Shown in pieces: positions 17,853 to 26,497 of a DNA stretch of 64,000 nt; position 1 is the first letter of the stretch, and the number at the start of each line of letters is the position of its first letter. The notes below the pieces were generated by a model. It was not told where the DNA came from. It worked only from the letters and a program-made list of their open reading frames with translations, and did no database searches. The stretch is from JALZUE01 sp051251725. Lineage in GTDB: Bacteria; Pseudomonadota; Gammaproteobacteria; Enterobacterales; Alteromonadaceae. Both the position numbers and the translations under genes were made by a program. The DNA lies in assembly GCA_051251725.1 (NCBI GenBank), contig JBPOFN010000014.1:1-64000 (forward strand), given 5' to 3'.

Positions 17853-17875
17853 GGTCTGCTCGGCAGTAAGTTAAT

Positions 17876-18418
17876 TTAAAAGCGGTAAGATAATATCAAT
17901 GAACTTGAGGTGGCGGATATGTCGTTGTAATTGCCTAAATCTTCATAATCACCAGTAGAACGATAGTTTAGCGATAATTCCAGTGAGATCTTCGGCCAAT
18001 TATAACCTAGGCCACCGGTAATTTGAGCGCCAGAAATATCATCGTCTAAATGATAAAACTTGAATTTTTCACTGTATATTCCAGCGCCAAGGTAGGCTTT
18101 AAAACTTTGAGTTGCTAACCCGGTACCGTAATAAATAGACGCTTCTACTCCTGAAATTTCGAATATTGATCTTCGATCTTTTTTAACTTCATAATATTGC
18201 GCCTTCACCGCCAAGTTATCATCAAAAGCATAAGCGCTAGATAATGAAAAACCGGTAAAACCGTCCTCTCTAATGCCTTCTCAGTCTAAAACTATGGCGT
18301 ATAAACCGCCGCCTACATGCCAGTGTTTGTTTTTCTGGGAGCTTTCAACGCCATTACAAAAAGTTGAAAGCATTAGGGTGGAAGTTAATATTGTTGCCGA
18401 TAATAAGTTGTATTTCAT
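17876..18418 (-). pseudogene. Outer-membrane beta-barrel protein gene with an in-frame stop
   Basis: From ATG at 18418 the frame reads a signal peptide (MKYNLLSATILTSTLMLST) and the start of a small barrel (HWHVGGGLYAIVLD). It then hits TGA at 18281-18283 and continues in the same frame (EGIREDGFTGFSLSSAYAF) to a normal C-terminal strand ending in SYRF, the terminal Phe typical of Omp folding signals. Without the TGA the protein would be ~180 residues. One point mutation (for example TGG to TGA) explains it. The C-terminal part alone (from 18214) has no signal peptide and is unlikely to be functional. Strain-level nonsense mutation or sequencing error are both possible. Confidence 0.8.
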
Positions 18419-18550
18419 CTTGTTCCTTAATTTGAAATAGTGATATGTCACCTCGTGAGAGTCGTTCGCACGATAATTGGTTGTAAACTAGTGGTGTAAC
18501 TCACGACTATGGTTTTGCTTTTAGCCTAAATAATACAAAAGCATAAATAA

Positions 18551-18576
18551 AAAAAGCCCATAAATATGGGCTTTTT
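18551..18576 (-). terminator. Terminator of the GH26/TBDR operon
   Basis: AAAAAGCCCATA (18551-18562) pairs perfectly with TATGGGCTTTTT (18565-18576). It lies 18 bases past the TBDR stop codon, and the A/T ends make it work in either direction. Confidence 0.8.
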
Positions 18577-18593
18577 AGCTTATGTCATGTCGA

Positions 18594-21500
18594 CTAAAAC
18601 TTAACTTGTACACCTGCTGTTAAACGACGTTCAGCGTACACGCGGCCATCAGTATGTGATGCCCATTGATGGTAGTTATTTTGCACTTCTTCAGTCAAGT
18701 TAGTCCCTTGCAAAGAAAGTGTTACTGACTCATTTAACTCGTAACTAACAGAGGCATCAATGTAGTTGGTTGCTTCCGTGTAATAAGCAAATTGATACAA
18801 GCCTTCTTGTTTTAAGGTTTGAAACATTTCACTACGATAGTTATGCGCTATACGTGCTTGTAACCCATCTTGTTCAAACCAAAGAGCAAAGTTACTTTGG
18901 TGTTTCGAGTTACCTGAACCCGGTAAATTCTTACCATAATAATCGGTTTGTGTACTATCACCTGGTGAGTAGGTGTAGTTGGCTGTTACGCCAAAACCTG
19001 CCCAAATACCGGGTAAAAAATCAAAACCTTGTTGGTAACCAACTTCAAAACCTGGATCACTCCAATCGCCAGAAACTGCGAAGTTTTGTGTCGTTTGAAT
19101 CGGCACAACACCGGTATTAGTATCAGTGTCGATATCGTATCCACGAATTACGCCATCACTGTCGGTAATATCATCACGAGGAACTAAGACAGATCTTGAT
19201 TCCGTGTTGCCTTTAACCATAAAAGCGCCAACGTTGAACATACCTGTTTCACTAAAATACCATTCATAAGATAATTCAACATTATCATTTCGAAATGGTT
19301 CTAATTTAGGATTACCGCTTTGTGAGCCGCCGGTGGCACAGAAGATAGTCTCACCGGTTGACGTTGTTAAGTTACAGGTTTTTACCCGATTAACCGACAA
19401 ACCGCCGCCTAAGGCATCAGTATTGTGGGTTGACATTGTTTCAGTGTATGAGAATCTTAAAATTTGCTTATCGGTTAAATCCACCGCTAAGTTAATAGCA
19501 GGTAAGAAGTCATTGTATTTATTAATGGTGTTGGTTTGTACACCAACCGGTTGCAAAATACCTGGGCCAATTAAATACTCTTGACCATTAAACTCAGCGA
19601 CATTACCCACTAAAGAATCACTCTGGGTAATGGCAAATTCGGTTTCAATGTAACGAGCGCCAATATTACCGGTATAATGAAAGCCGGCTAATTCGCCATC
19701 TAAATTAACTTGCACATAAGCCGAAGTTACTTTCTCTTCCACATTATAAATATTGGCAGCATCGTTAACTAACACGTTAGTGCCATATATTTCTTCATGC
19801 CAAGCAATAGGGTTTTTCATGGCTTTTGGGTCAACAAAATACATTTCCCCTAAGCCTGTGGTGCCGTGGAAATCGCTAATACCTTTGATCATCCCTTTTT
19901 CATTCAATTCGGTGAATGAAATGGGCTCAATATAAGACTCAGCCGTTACCGGTGCATCTGTTGCGGTATCTTTCCAGCGCGCGATAAAGGCATCGCCATA
20001 TTGGTTTGTTCTAGCAACACCACCATACCAACCTTGTTTTTTAACTTCACGTTTGCCATGGCGCATACCAAAATTAACAGAAGAAAGCATGTCGAGATAA
20101 ATTGAATCAAACTCTAATTCATAAGTGCCGTCTACACGAAGTGCGTCAAATTCTGCGTTGGTATAGGTACCATAAAGGTTACTTGATTTGTTACTGTATC
20201 GATTTAAGTTACTACCAAAAACTTCAGTAGAACCGTTGTCTAAAGTAACATCGTCAAATGCCCAGTTTTGGGTACCGTTGGCGTAATTAATATTGACTGG
20301 TATTTGTGTGTGTTTGTCACTTTCAGTACCGTCAGGTAATAATGCAGGTAAGCCAGCATAGCCCCATGGATTGACATTACTAATAAACTCTTTACCTGGA
20401 CCATGATAAGTATCACCAATTTGAGAGCCATCAGTGACAAAGGCATCAACAATACTGTTAGTTTCATCACCTGAAGCTTCACCATGCACCCAACGGAAAT
20501 TTAAGGTTAATGCGTCACCTGTGTCATATGACAACTCTAGGTTAGTATTTAGCGCTTCTTTTTCTACTACGCGGGTTGAAGATTGAGCTTTAACCATGCG
20601 TGCTTGGTAATCAGCTGATTGCACGGTATAAAAACTACCTTCGCCAATCACAGCTTCGCCATCTACATGGGTAATATTTGGATATTCACTAACTTGATCG
20701 GGTGTGAACCAACCAGTTACCCCTGTCCATGCTTGGCTGGCGGTTAGGGCATTAGTAAATTGGTATTCTTCTAAGTTGGTATAAAAAACGTCAGCAGTTA
20801 ATTGCCAGTTTTCAGTTAATTGATACTGGGCCGAGGCATTAACGCCGGTGCGATCACGGTCAATAAAGCGATTACCTGCTTGGTGACCTTGGAAGGCATA
20901 ATAAACATCATTAGTATCGCCGTCGCCATTAACGTCGACATTATCATCAACAAAGTTAGACGCTTCTTTCGCCATAAAAGACCAGCCACCATAACTGCCA
21001 GGTTCGCCGCCTTGTGAGCCATTGGTGTAATCGGCTAGGTGACTGTCTGATTTAGAGATGTTTAGGGTAAAGCCCATTTCTCTATCGTCGTTATAGCCGA
21101 TAAATGCTGAAATAGTTGGATCAGTTTCACCACCAAGAGAGCCGTACGCTACTTCTGCTTTACCAAGTGCAGTCCAGCCATCTTCTAACATAAATGGGCG
21201 GTTAGTTCTTAAATCGATAGTACCAGACAGGCCGCTAATAATGTTTTTGGCTTGTGATGATTTATAGACATCTAAACCTGAGACCATCGTTGATGGTATA
21301 TCAGCAAAATCTGCAGTAACAGTAGTAATACTGCCCGCGGTGATCATTTGCTCGCCATTTAATGTGGTTGCGACATTGCCATTACCACGGATATTAACTT
21401 TGGCACCTTCACCACCCGAACGGGTTATCTGGATACCGGTAATACGCTGTAAAGAATCAGCAATAGTTGCATCGGGTAATTTACCAATATCAACGGCTGA

Positions 21501-21719
21501 AATTGAATCAACCACACTACCAGAGTAACGTTTGGTGTTCATTGCTTCAATTAATGAGCCTCGAATACCACGTACTTGTATTACTTCCATATCATCGGTA
21601 TTGGTTGCTGCTTTGGCGTTTTCTTCGGCCGCGTATAACGGCGCAGTAACTAACATTAGGCCAGCAACAATACTTGCAGACAGGATACTTCTTTTAAATT
21701 CTTTTTTATCGGAAGACAT
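18594..21719 (-). CDS. TonB-dependent receptor, paired with GH26 mannanase
   Basis: A ~1041-residue outer-membrane transporter. After a signal peptide (~10-31) comes a TonB-box-like segment (MEVIQVRG), then the plug domain (VVDSISAVDIGKLPDATIADSLQRI, NIRGNG, the TLNGEQ motif), then a 22-strand barrel ending in AGVQVKF. It belongs to the proteobacterial TBDR group used for oligosaccharide uptake. I prefer the ATG at 21719 because AGGA lies eight bases before it; ATG at 21725 is only two bases from AGGA. It follows the GH26 gene by ~100 bases on the same strand, so uptake of manno-oligosaccharides released by that enzyme is the best guess. Confidence 0.93.
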   Translation of the reverse strand: MSSDKKEFKRSILSASIVAGLMLVTAPLYAAEENAKAATNTDDMEVIQVRGIRGSLIEAMNTKRYSGSVVDSISAVDIGKLPDATIADSLQRITGIQITRSGGEGAKVNIRGNGNVATTLNGEQMITAGSITTVTADFADIPSTMVSGLDVYKSSQAKNIISGLSGTIDLRTNRPFMLEDGWTALGKAEVAYGSLGGETDPTISAFIGYNDDREMGFTLNISKSDSHLADYTNGSQGGEPGSYGGWSFMAKEASNFVDDNVDVNGDGDTNDVYYAFQGHQAGNRFIDRDRTGVNASAQYQLTENWQLTADVFYTNLEEYQFTNALTASQAWTGVTGWFTPDQVSEYPNITHVDGEAVIGEGSFYTVQSADYQARMVKAQSSTRVVEKEALNTNLELSYDTGDALTLNFRWVHGEASGDETNSIVDAFVTDGSQIGDTYHGPGKEFISNVNPWGYAGLPALLPDGTESDKHTQIPVNINYANGTQNWAFDDVTLDNGSTEVFGSNLNRYSNKSSNLYGTYTNAEFDALRVDGTYELEFDSIYLDMLSSVNFGMRHGKREVKKQGWYGGVARTNQYGDAFIARWKDTATDAPVTAESYIEPISFTELNEKGMIKGISDFHGTTGLGEMYFVDPKAMKNPIAWHEEIYGTNVLVNDAANIYNVEEKVTSAYVQVNLDGELAGFHYTGNIGARYIETEFAITQSDSLVGNVAEFNGQEYLIGPGILQPVGVQTNTINKYNDFLPAINLAVDLTDKQILRFSYTETMSTHNTDALGGGLSVNRVKTCNLTTSTGETIFCATGGSQSGNPKLEPFRNDNVELSYEWYFSETGMFNVGAFMVKGNTESRSVLVPRDDITDSDGVIRGYDIDTDTNTGVVPIQTTQNFAVSGDWSDPGFEVGYQQGFDFLPGIWAGFGVTANYTYSPGDSTQTDYYGKNLPGSGNSKHQSNFALWFEQDGLQARIAHNYRSEMFQTLKQEGLYQFAYYTEATNYIDASVSYELNESVTLSLQGTNLTEEVQNNYHQWASHTDGRVYAERRLTAGVQVKF

Positions 21720-21761
21720 ATTCATTCCTATTAACTTTATTTTTTATCAAACTGTTAGTAG

Positions 21762-21783
21762 GAGAGGCCGCTATTGGCCTCTC
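21762..21783 (-). other. Intercistronic hairpin between GH26 and TBDR genes
   Basis: GAGAGGCC (21762-21769) pairs perfectly with GGCCTCTC (21776-21783) around a six-base loop. No T tract follows on the minus strand. It may stabilise the GH26 message or partly terminate, so that GH26 and TBDR levels differ. Confidence 0.45.
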
Positions 21784-21823
21784 ATCGGCACTAACACATG
21801 GTGTTATTTGTTATCAGTGAAGA

Positions 21824-24800
21824 TTATTCAGTAGCTGCTTTGACAAATTCAACGTTGTCGATGTAGTACTGAGATTGGGTTGCTGAGTTAACCGCGCCCA
21901 TAAAGCGAACACCAAAACCACTCAGTTCAGATAAGTTAGAGATATCAATAGAAAGCTCTACGCCACCATCAACCATATCAACAGCGCCACTGTCACTCCA
22001 CGCACCATTTTCATCTTTTACGAAGAGCTGTACTTGAACCGCAGAACCGGCGTCTTTCACATTAGCCATGACTTTTAAGCTAGTAACATCGCCTAATAAA
22101 AGTCCGCCCGCAGGGTAAGTTTGAAGAATAATATTATCGTCACCATCAACTAGTTGAGTGATCCCCGATAAGGCATTGTTGCTATTCATCGCCGCCCAAT
22201 CTTGTGCTAATTGAATACCTGCTGCAGGGCTCCAATTTACTTGGAACTCATACTTACCGGTGTTTTCAAAGTCATAGATGGTTTTGTCGTCTAAACGAAC
22301 ATTATCTAAGTAGAACATGGCATCGGTAGACGCAGCATCAAAGCCTTCAATTTGCAAACCAAAACCACTAACTAGGTCAATATCAGAAACATCAATACTT
22401 AGCTCTAAGCCGCCATCAACTAGCACTGTCGCACCGGCATCGCGCCATGCACCGGCAGAATCTTTCGCCCATAATTTAATAGTGACCGAATCGCCAGCAT
22501 TCATCGCATTAGCACTTACTTTTAAGGCTGAAACATCAGTAACATCAATGCCACCGGTTGGGTAAGTTTGTAGAATAACGCCATTGGCACCGGCTTCTGC
22601 ACTTAAGTCTTTAATATAAGTTAAGGCTTGTGCACCACTTGTTGACCAATCGTTAGTTAAGGTGATACCTGGTTTAGGGCTCCAATTTATTTGGCCTTCA
22701 AAACCATCAGTATCAGGTTCAAAGTCATAAATAACGTTGTCATCTAAACGTACATTATCTAAGTAGAATATGGCGTTAGTAGCTGTTGCATCAAAACCTT
22801 CAATCTGTAAACCAAAACCACTGACTAGATCGATATCTGAAACATCAATGGATAAGGTTAAACCACCGTCAACAAGCGCTATCGCGCCGTTATCGCGCCA
22901 TGCCCCCATTTCATCTTTCGCCCATAATTTAATGGTAACTGAATCGCCAGCATTAATAGCATTAGCACTAAGGCTTAAAGTTGTAACATCAGTGACGTTA
23001 ATGCCATCAGCAGGGTAGGTTTGTAGAATAACGCCATTAGCACCGGCTTCAGCACTAAGATCTTTGGTATAAGTTAAGGCGTGTGCCCCACTTGTTGCCC
23101 AACCGTTTGATACTGAAAGCCCGGTTGATGGTGACCAGTTAATTTGTCCTTCAAAGCCTGCAGTACTTATTTCGAAGTCTTCGAAAACGCCAGCTTCAAT
23201 TTTATCTCTACCACCGGGAACATCAGCAAGGTTGATTAAACCGTCGAAGGCATAATTAGCATCAATATCTGCAGGGAGTGCTCCGTCAGGGCCTATTAAT
23301 GACGTTGAATCCCAAGTTTCTGAGTTCCAAGTAATAAAGAAAGACCACCAGGCATTTTGCTCATGCATTGTTGCTACGTTTGGAATGGTGCCAGTTTCAG
23401 TTAGTGCTACTAATTTTTCACCATTATGACGAGATTTTAAGGTGGCATATTGGCTAGTAAATGTCGCACTCGCATCATTTTTAGGATCGGCATAACCGTC
23501 ATAGCCAACAATATCGACATAAGCATCACCCGGGTACCAATCTTCACTTAATGAAGAAGTATGAGTAAATACCCAAATGAGGTTATCTAAGCCATGATGG
23601 GTGGTCATACGGTCGTACATTAATACCCATAACTCTTTTAAAGCACTTGAACCGGCAGCACCCCACCAAAACCAACCGCCTTCAGCTTCATGCAGAGGGC
23701 GCCATAAAACAGGAATGCCAGCGTCTTCTAATTTTTGTAATTCAGCCGCCATAATATCGATGTCGACAATTAACTCGGCATATTCAGCACTGCTACTATC
23801 AGCAAGTGCGGCAGCTAAATCAAAGTCAGTATCTTTGCTATAAAAAGCGCCAGTAGCATTATGATTAGCACTTGGTGCGCGCCAATGATGTAATACTGAA
23901 ACGACAATGTTTTTAGCATTCTGCTCAGCAATAATTGATTCTGTTAAACCAGTAGAGTCAGTCGTTGAAGACGCGGAATAGTTCATAAAATCAAAAGCGA
24001 CGATTGCTGGCGCGTCATCGCCAGTGGCACTAACAATTTTATCAAATTCAGTTAATGGGAAAGCATCGCCACTTTTATTTGGAAACTCTGTTTGGCCAGT
24101 AAGTGTAGCCATGCCATAGTTTTCCGTTAGGAATAACATTAAATCGAGTGCTTTTTGCGAAGCATTGGCATTAACAAGTTTAGGTAAAACAGGTAATGGG
24201 CCGGCTGGCTGCGCCGCAGGTACGGTCATAATATAATCGACACGGTAATAATCCCAACCGCCGCCAACTTCTATAATATTATCGCCCGCGTTTAATTTGA
24301 TCACCCCAATACGGTATTCATTAAAACCCGCAGTGGTAGGTACCATTAGTTCAAATTCAACACCATTAACGGTAACTTTTGCGCCTTTTTCTGAGTAAGG
24401 CGAGGCAAATGCCGCATAAAGAGTGACGAACTTTTCTTGCTCTGAATTTATGGTGTATTCAACTGTAGCGCCAGGTGTCATGTCAGCGGTGTGGCTGTCA
24501 CCACGAGCACCTGAAATATATTGGTCATGACCTGAAGTTACAGCTTCAACGCCTTTTAATTCAGCGTAAGTTGGATCTTCAATGTCATAAAATAATTTAG
24601 TCGCGGGATCAAAAATTGTGATTTTAGTTTCTGCAACTAACGGATTGCCGTTGTTATCAACTGCGGCAGAGCCATCACTTTCTAGGGCAGCAATTTCAAA
24701 GACAAAAGCTTCAATACCAAGGACATCAGGGGCATTAAAATTTAAGGTCGCTTTGTTCCAATCTGCGATGCCTTCAATCGGGGTGCCGCTTTTTTGGCGC

Positions 24801-25036
24801 CATAAAACCGTTTGCCCACTAGTTGTGCCAACTAAACGGCCTTGTAATGTTACTGGGCTACCAGGCTCATATTCGGCGCCTTCACCAGCGATAACACCTA
24901 AAGGTCTTTGTTCTGGCGTATATTCAACCGTGTCAGTGTTGAGCTTACCTTCATCAACACAACCGGCAACCCCGCCAACCATCAAAATTGCTGCCAATAG
25001 CGCTTCTGATGATTTTTTAGCTAAAATAAAATTCAT
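21824..25036 (-). CDS. Multimodular GH26 lipoprotein, probable beta-mannanase
   Basis: A 1070-residue protein. A lipobox places Cys26 (VAGC) at the mature N-terminus. An Ig/PKD-like module (~40-145) and a CBM35-like module (~150-275, YDIEDPTYAEL ... GGGWDYYRVDYI) follow. The GH26 barrel (~290-615) has acid/base Glu450 (WRPLHEAEGGWFWWG) and nucleophile Glu547 (LTETG). Three tandem ~150-residue beta-sandwich modules complete the protein (starting near 23187, 22739 and 22269), each opening with FE/DFE and closing with FYLDNVRLDD. I infer cell-surface attack on mannan with multivalent binding. The modules resemble mannan-binding CBMs, but I cannot name the family. First gene of an operon with the TBDR. 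Confidence 0.92.
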   Translation of the reverse strand: MNFILAKKSSEALLAAILMVGGVAGCVDEGKLNTDTVEYTPEQRPLGVIAGEGAEYEPGSPVTLQGRLVGTTSGQTVLWRQKSGTPIEGIADWNKATLNFNAPDVLGIEAFVFEIAALESDGSAAVDNNGNPLVAETKITIFDPATKLFYDIEDPTYAELKGVEAVTSGHDQYISGARGDSHTADMTPGATVEYTINSEQEKFVTLYAAFASPYSEKGAKVTVNGVEFELMVPTTAGFNEYRIGVIKLNAGDNIIEVGGGWDYYRVDYIMTVPAAQPAGPLPVLPKLVNANASQKALDLMLFLTENYGMATLTGQTEFPNKSGDAFPLTEFDKIVSATGDDAPAIVAFDFMNYSASSTTDSTGLTESIIAEQNAKNIVVSVLHHWRAPSANHNATGAFYSKDTDFDLAAALADSSSAEYAELIVDIDIMAAELQKLEDAGIPVLWRPLHEAEGGWFWWGAAGSSALKELWVLMYDRMTTHHGLDNLIWVFTHTSSLSEDWYPGDAYVDIVGYDGYADPKNDASATFTSQYATLKSRHNGEKLVALTETGTIPNVATMHEQNAWWSFFITWNSETWDSTSLIGPDGALPADIDANYAFDGLINLADVPGGRDKIEAGVFEDFEISTAGFEGQINWSPSTGLSVSNGWATSGAHALTYTKDLSAEAGANGVILQTYPADGINVTDVTTLSLSANAINAGDSVTIKLWAKDEMGAWRDNGAIALVDGGLTLSIDVSDIDLVSGFGLQIEGFDATATNAIFYLDNVRLDDNVIYDFEPDTDGFEGQINWSPKPGITLTNDWSTSGAQALTYIKDLSAEAGANGVILQTYPTGGIDVTDVSALKVSANAMNAGDSVTIKLWAKDSAGAWRDAGATVLVDGGLELSIDVSDIDLVSGFGLQIEGFDAASTDAMFYLDNVRLDDKTIYDFENTGKYEFQVNWSPAAGIQLAQDWAAMNSNNALSGITQLVDGDDNIILQTYPAGGLLLGDVTSLKVMANVKDAGSAVQVQLFVKDENGAWSDSGAVDMVDGGVELSIDISNLSELSGFGVRFMGAVNSATQSQYYIDNVEFVKAATE

Positions 25037-25091
25037 TTCCCACCCCTTATTTATATGTACCGACTAGCTTAATTATTATAAGAATCAACTA

Positions 25092-25103
25092 TGAACCGGT
25101 TCA
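25092..25103. promoter_or_regulatory. LacI-type operator upstream of the GH26 operon
   Basis: TGAACCGGTTCA is a perfect 12-base palindrome with the central CG typical of LacI-family operators. It lies 55 bases before the GH26 start codon. A second imperfect copy, TGAACCGGTGTT, lies at 25149-25160, and a half-site AACCGG at 25121-25126. No LacI-family gene is in the window, so the regulator would act from elsewhere. The remainder of 25037-25492 holds nothing recognisable. Confidence 0.6.
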
Positions 25104-25492
25104 CTTTATTTTCATTAAAAAACCGGAATAACCTTTATTAATATGGATTGAACCGGTGTTACTTACAACCCTAACTTAAAATAAATTTATTTGCAATGGT
25201 TTTTTAACGAATTTATTTATCCTTAATTTACGATGAAATTCTTATTCAAAGTCGTGGGTAATAAATATTTTTACCATTAACCAGGGTCAGTTTAATGTGA
25301 AAAGAGTCAGAGGGTTTATAGTTGTCGATGTTTTATTTCCAATCAGTATCAATAGATTTAGTTACTGATATTAACTTAAATTAAATCAGTGATTATCAAG
25401 GTGATAACCACTGGTTTGAGTTATTTAAAAACTAAAAACACCTAAATTAAAGTGACTGAATGATTCCGTTATTTAATTTAAATATTGGTTAT

Positions 25493-26476
25493 TTAGTCTT
25501 TCCAACGTTCTTTAATTTCAAGAATATTGTTTAATTGCTTAGTGAATAAATCGACCAATTCAGGATCAAAATGTTTGCCTTTTTGTTCTTGAATAAAATC
25601 TACCGCTTTATCAACAGTCCAAGCATCTTTGTAAGGCCGAACGCTAGTTAAAGCATCAAAGACATCAGCTAATGCAACAATACGTCCTTCAATCGGGATC
25701 TCGTTACCTTTTAATTGCTTAGGGTAGCCACTGCCGTCCCATTTTTCATGATGGGTCATGGCAACACTTTTTGCTAAGGCGATCAGATACGAGTCGGCGT
25801 CACCAAGAATTTCAGAGCCAATTTCTGGGTGCTTTTTCATTTCAGCAAATTCTTCGTCAGTGAGTTTACCTGGTTTAAGCATGATCCTATCCGGAATACC
25901 TATTTTGCCAATATCATGCATGGGCGCTGCATGAAACAGCGTATCGGCTTCTTCGGGAGAGTAGCCATAAGCTAGTGCAATAATTTTTGAATAATGACTC
26001 ATCCGCATTACATGCATGCCGGTTTCATTATCTTTATATTCTGAGGCTCGGCCTAAACGTTGAATAATTTGTAATCTAGTACGTCTAAGCTCTTCAGCGT
26101 CGACCAAAGATAAATGCGTTTTAACTCTCGCTTTCACTACTGCTGGCGTAATAGGCTTAGTTATATAGTCAACCGCCCCCATATTTAGCCCTTTTGCTTC
26201 GTCAGTAGCATCGTTTAATGCGGTGACAAAAATAATAGGGATCGATTTATACAGTGGATTATTTTTTAGGTATTCGCAAACGTCATAGCCAGTCATTTCT
26301 GGCATCATAACGTCGAGCAAAATTAAGTCAGGCTGTTCTTTTTCAATCAAGCGTAATGCTACGGCGCCACTTTTGGCGAAAGTAAGCTTATAAGTATTAC
26401 TGAGAATGTTATTTAATACTTTTAAGTTGGTGGGTTCGTCATCCACAATCAGTACATTTTGTTTATGATGCTGCAT
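25493..26476 (-). CDS. HD-GYP response regulator, c-di-GMP phosphodiesterase
   Basis: A 327-residue RpfG-like protein. The receiver domain (~7-120) has VDDEPTN, phospho-acceptor Asp in LLDVMMPEMTG, and the T and K positions (VTALND, DYITKPI). The HD-GYP domain (~150-320) keeps MHDIGK (HD), a DRIMLKPGKLTDEE loop, HHEKWDGSGYP (HHxxxxGxGYP) and ALADVFDALTS. An active c-di-GMP hydrolase is expected. It starts 21 bases after the stop of a MHYT hybrid kinase with an HPt domain, which is its likely phosphodonor. Confidence 0.95.
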   Translation of the reverse strand: MQHHKQNVLIVDDEPTNLKVLNNILSNTYKLTFAKSGAVALRLIEKEQPDLILLDVMMPEMTGYDVCEYLKNNPLYKSIPIIFVTALNDATDEAKGLNMGAVDYITKPITPAVVKARVKTHLSLVDAEELRRTRLQIIQRLGRASEYKDNETGMHVMRMSHYSKIIALAYGYSPEEADTLFHAAPMHDIGKIGIPDRIMLKPGKLTDEEFAEMKKHPEIGSEILGDADSYLIALAKSVAMTHHEKWDGSGYPKQLKGNEIPIEGRIVALADVFDALTSVRPYKDAWTVDKAVDFIQEQKGKHFDPELVDLFTKQLNNILEIKERWKD

Positions 26477-26497
26477 GTAATTCGCTTAATAATATTT

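Noticed and set aside
17876..18214. Separate short gene starting at 18214
   Set aside because: It is the in-frame continuation of the broken barrel gene and lacks a signal peptide of its own.
18281..18283. TGA as a selenocysteine codon in the outer-membrane protein
   Set aside because: No selenoprotein family match and no selC or SECIS-like hairpin seen; a barrel protein has no use for selenocysteine, so a nonsense mutation is simpler.
22317..23018. Plus-strand open frames inside the GH26 gene
   Set aside because: They are shadows of the tandem repeat modules, have no ribosome-binding sites and are explained by codon bias.
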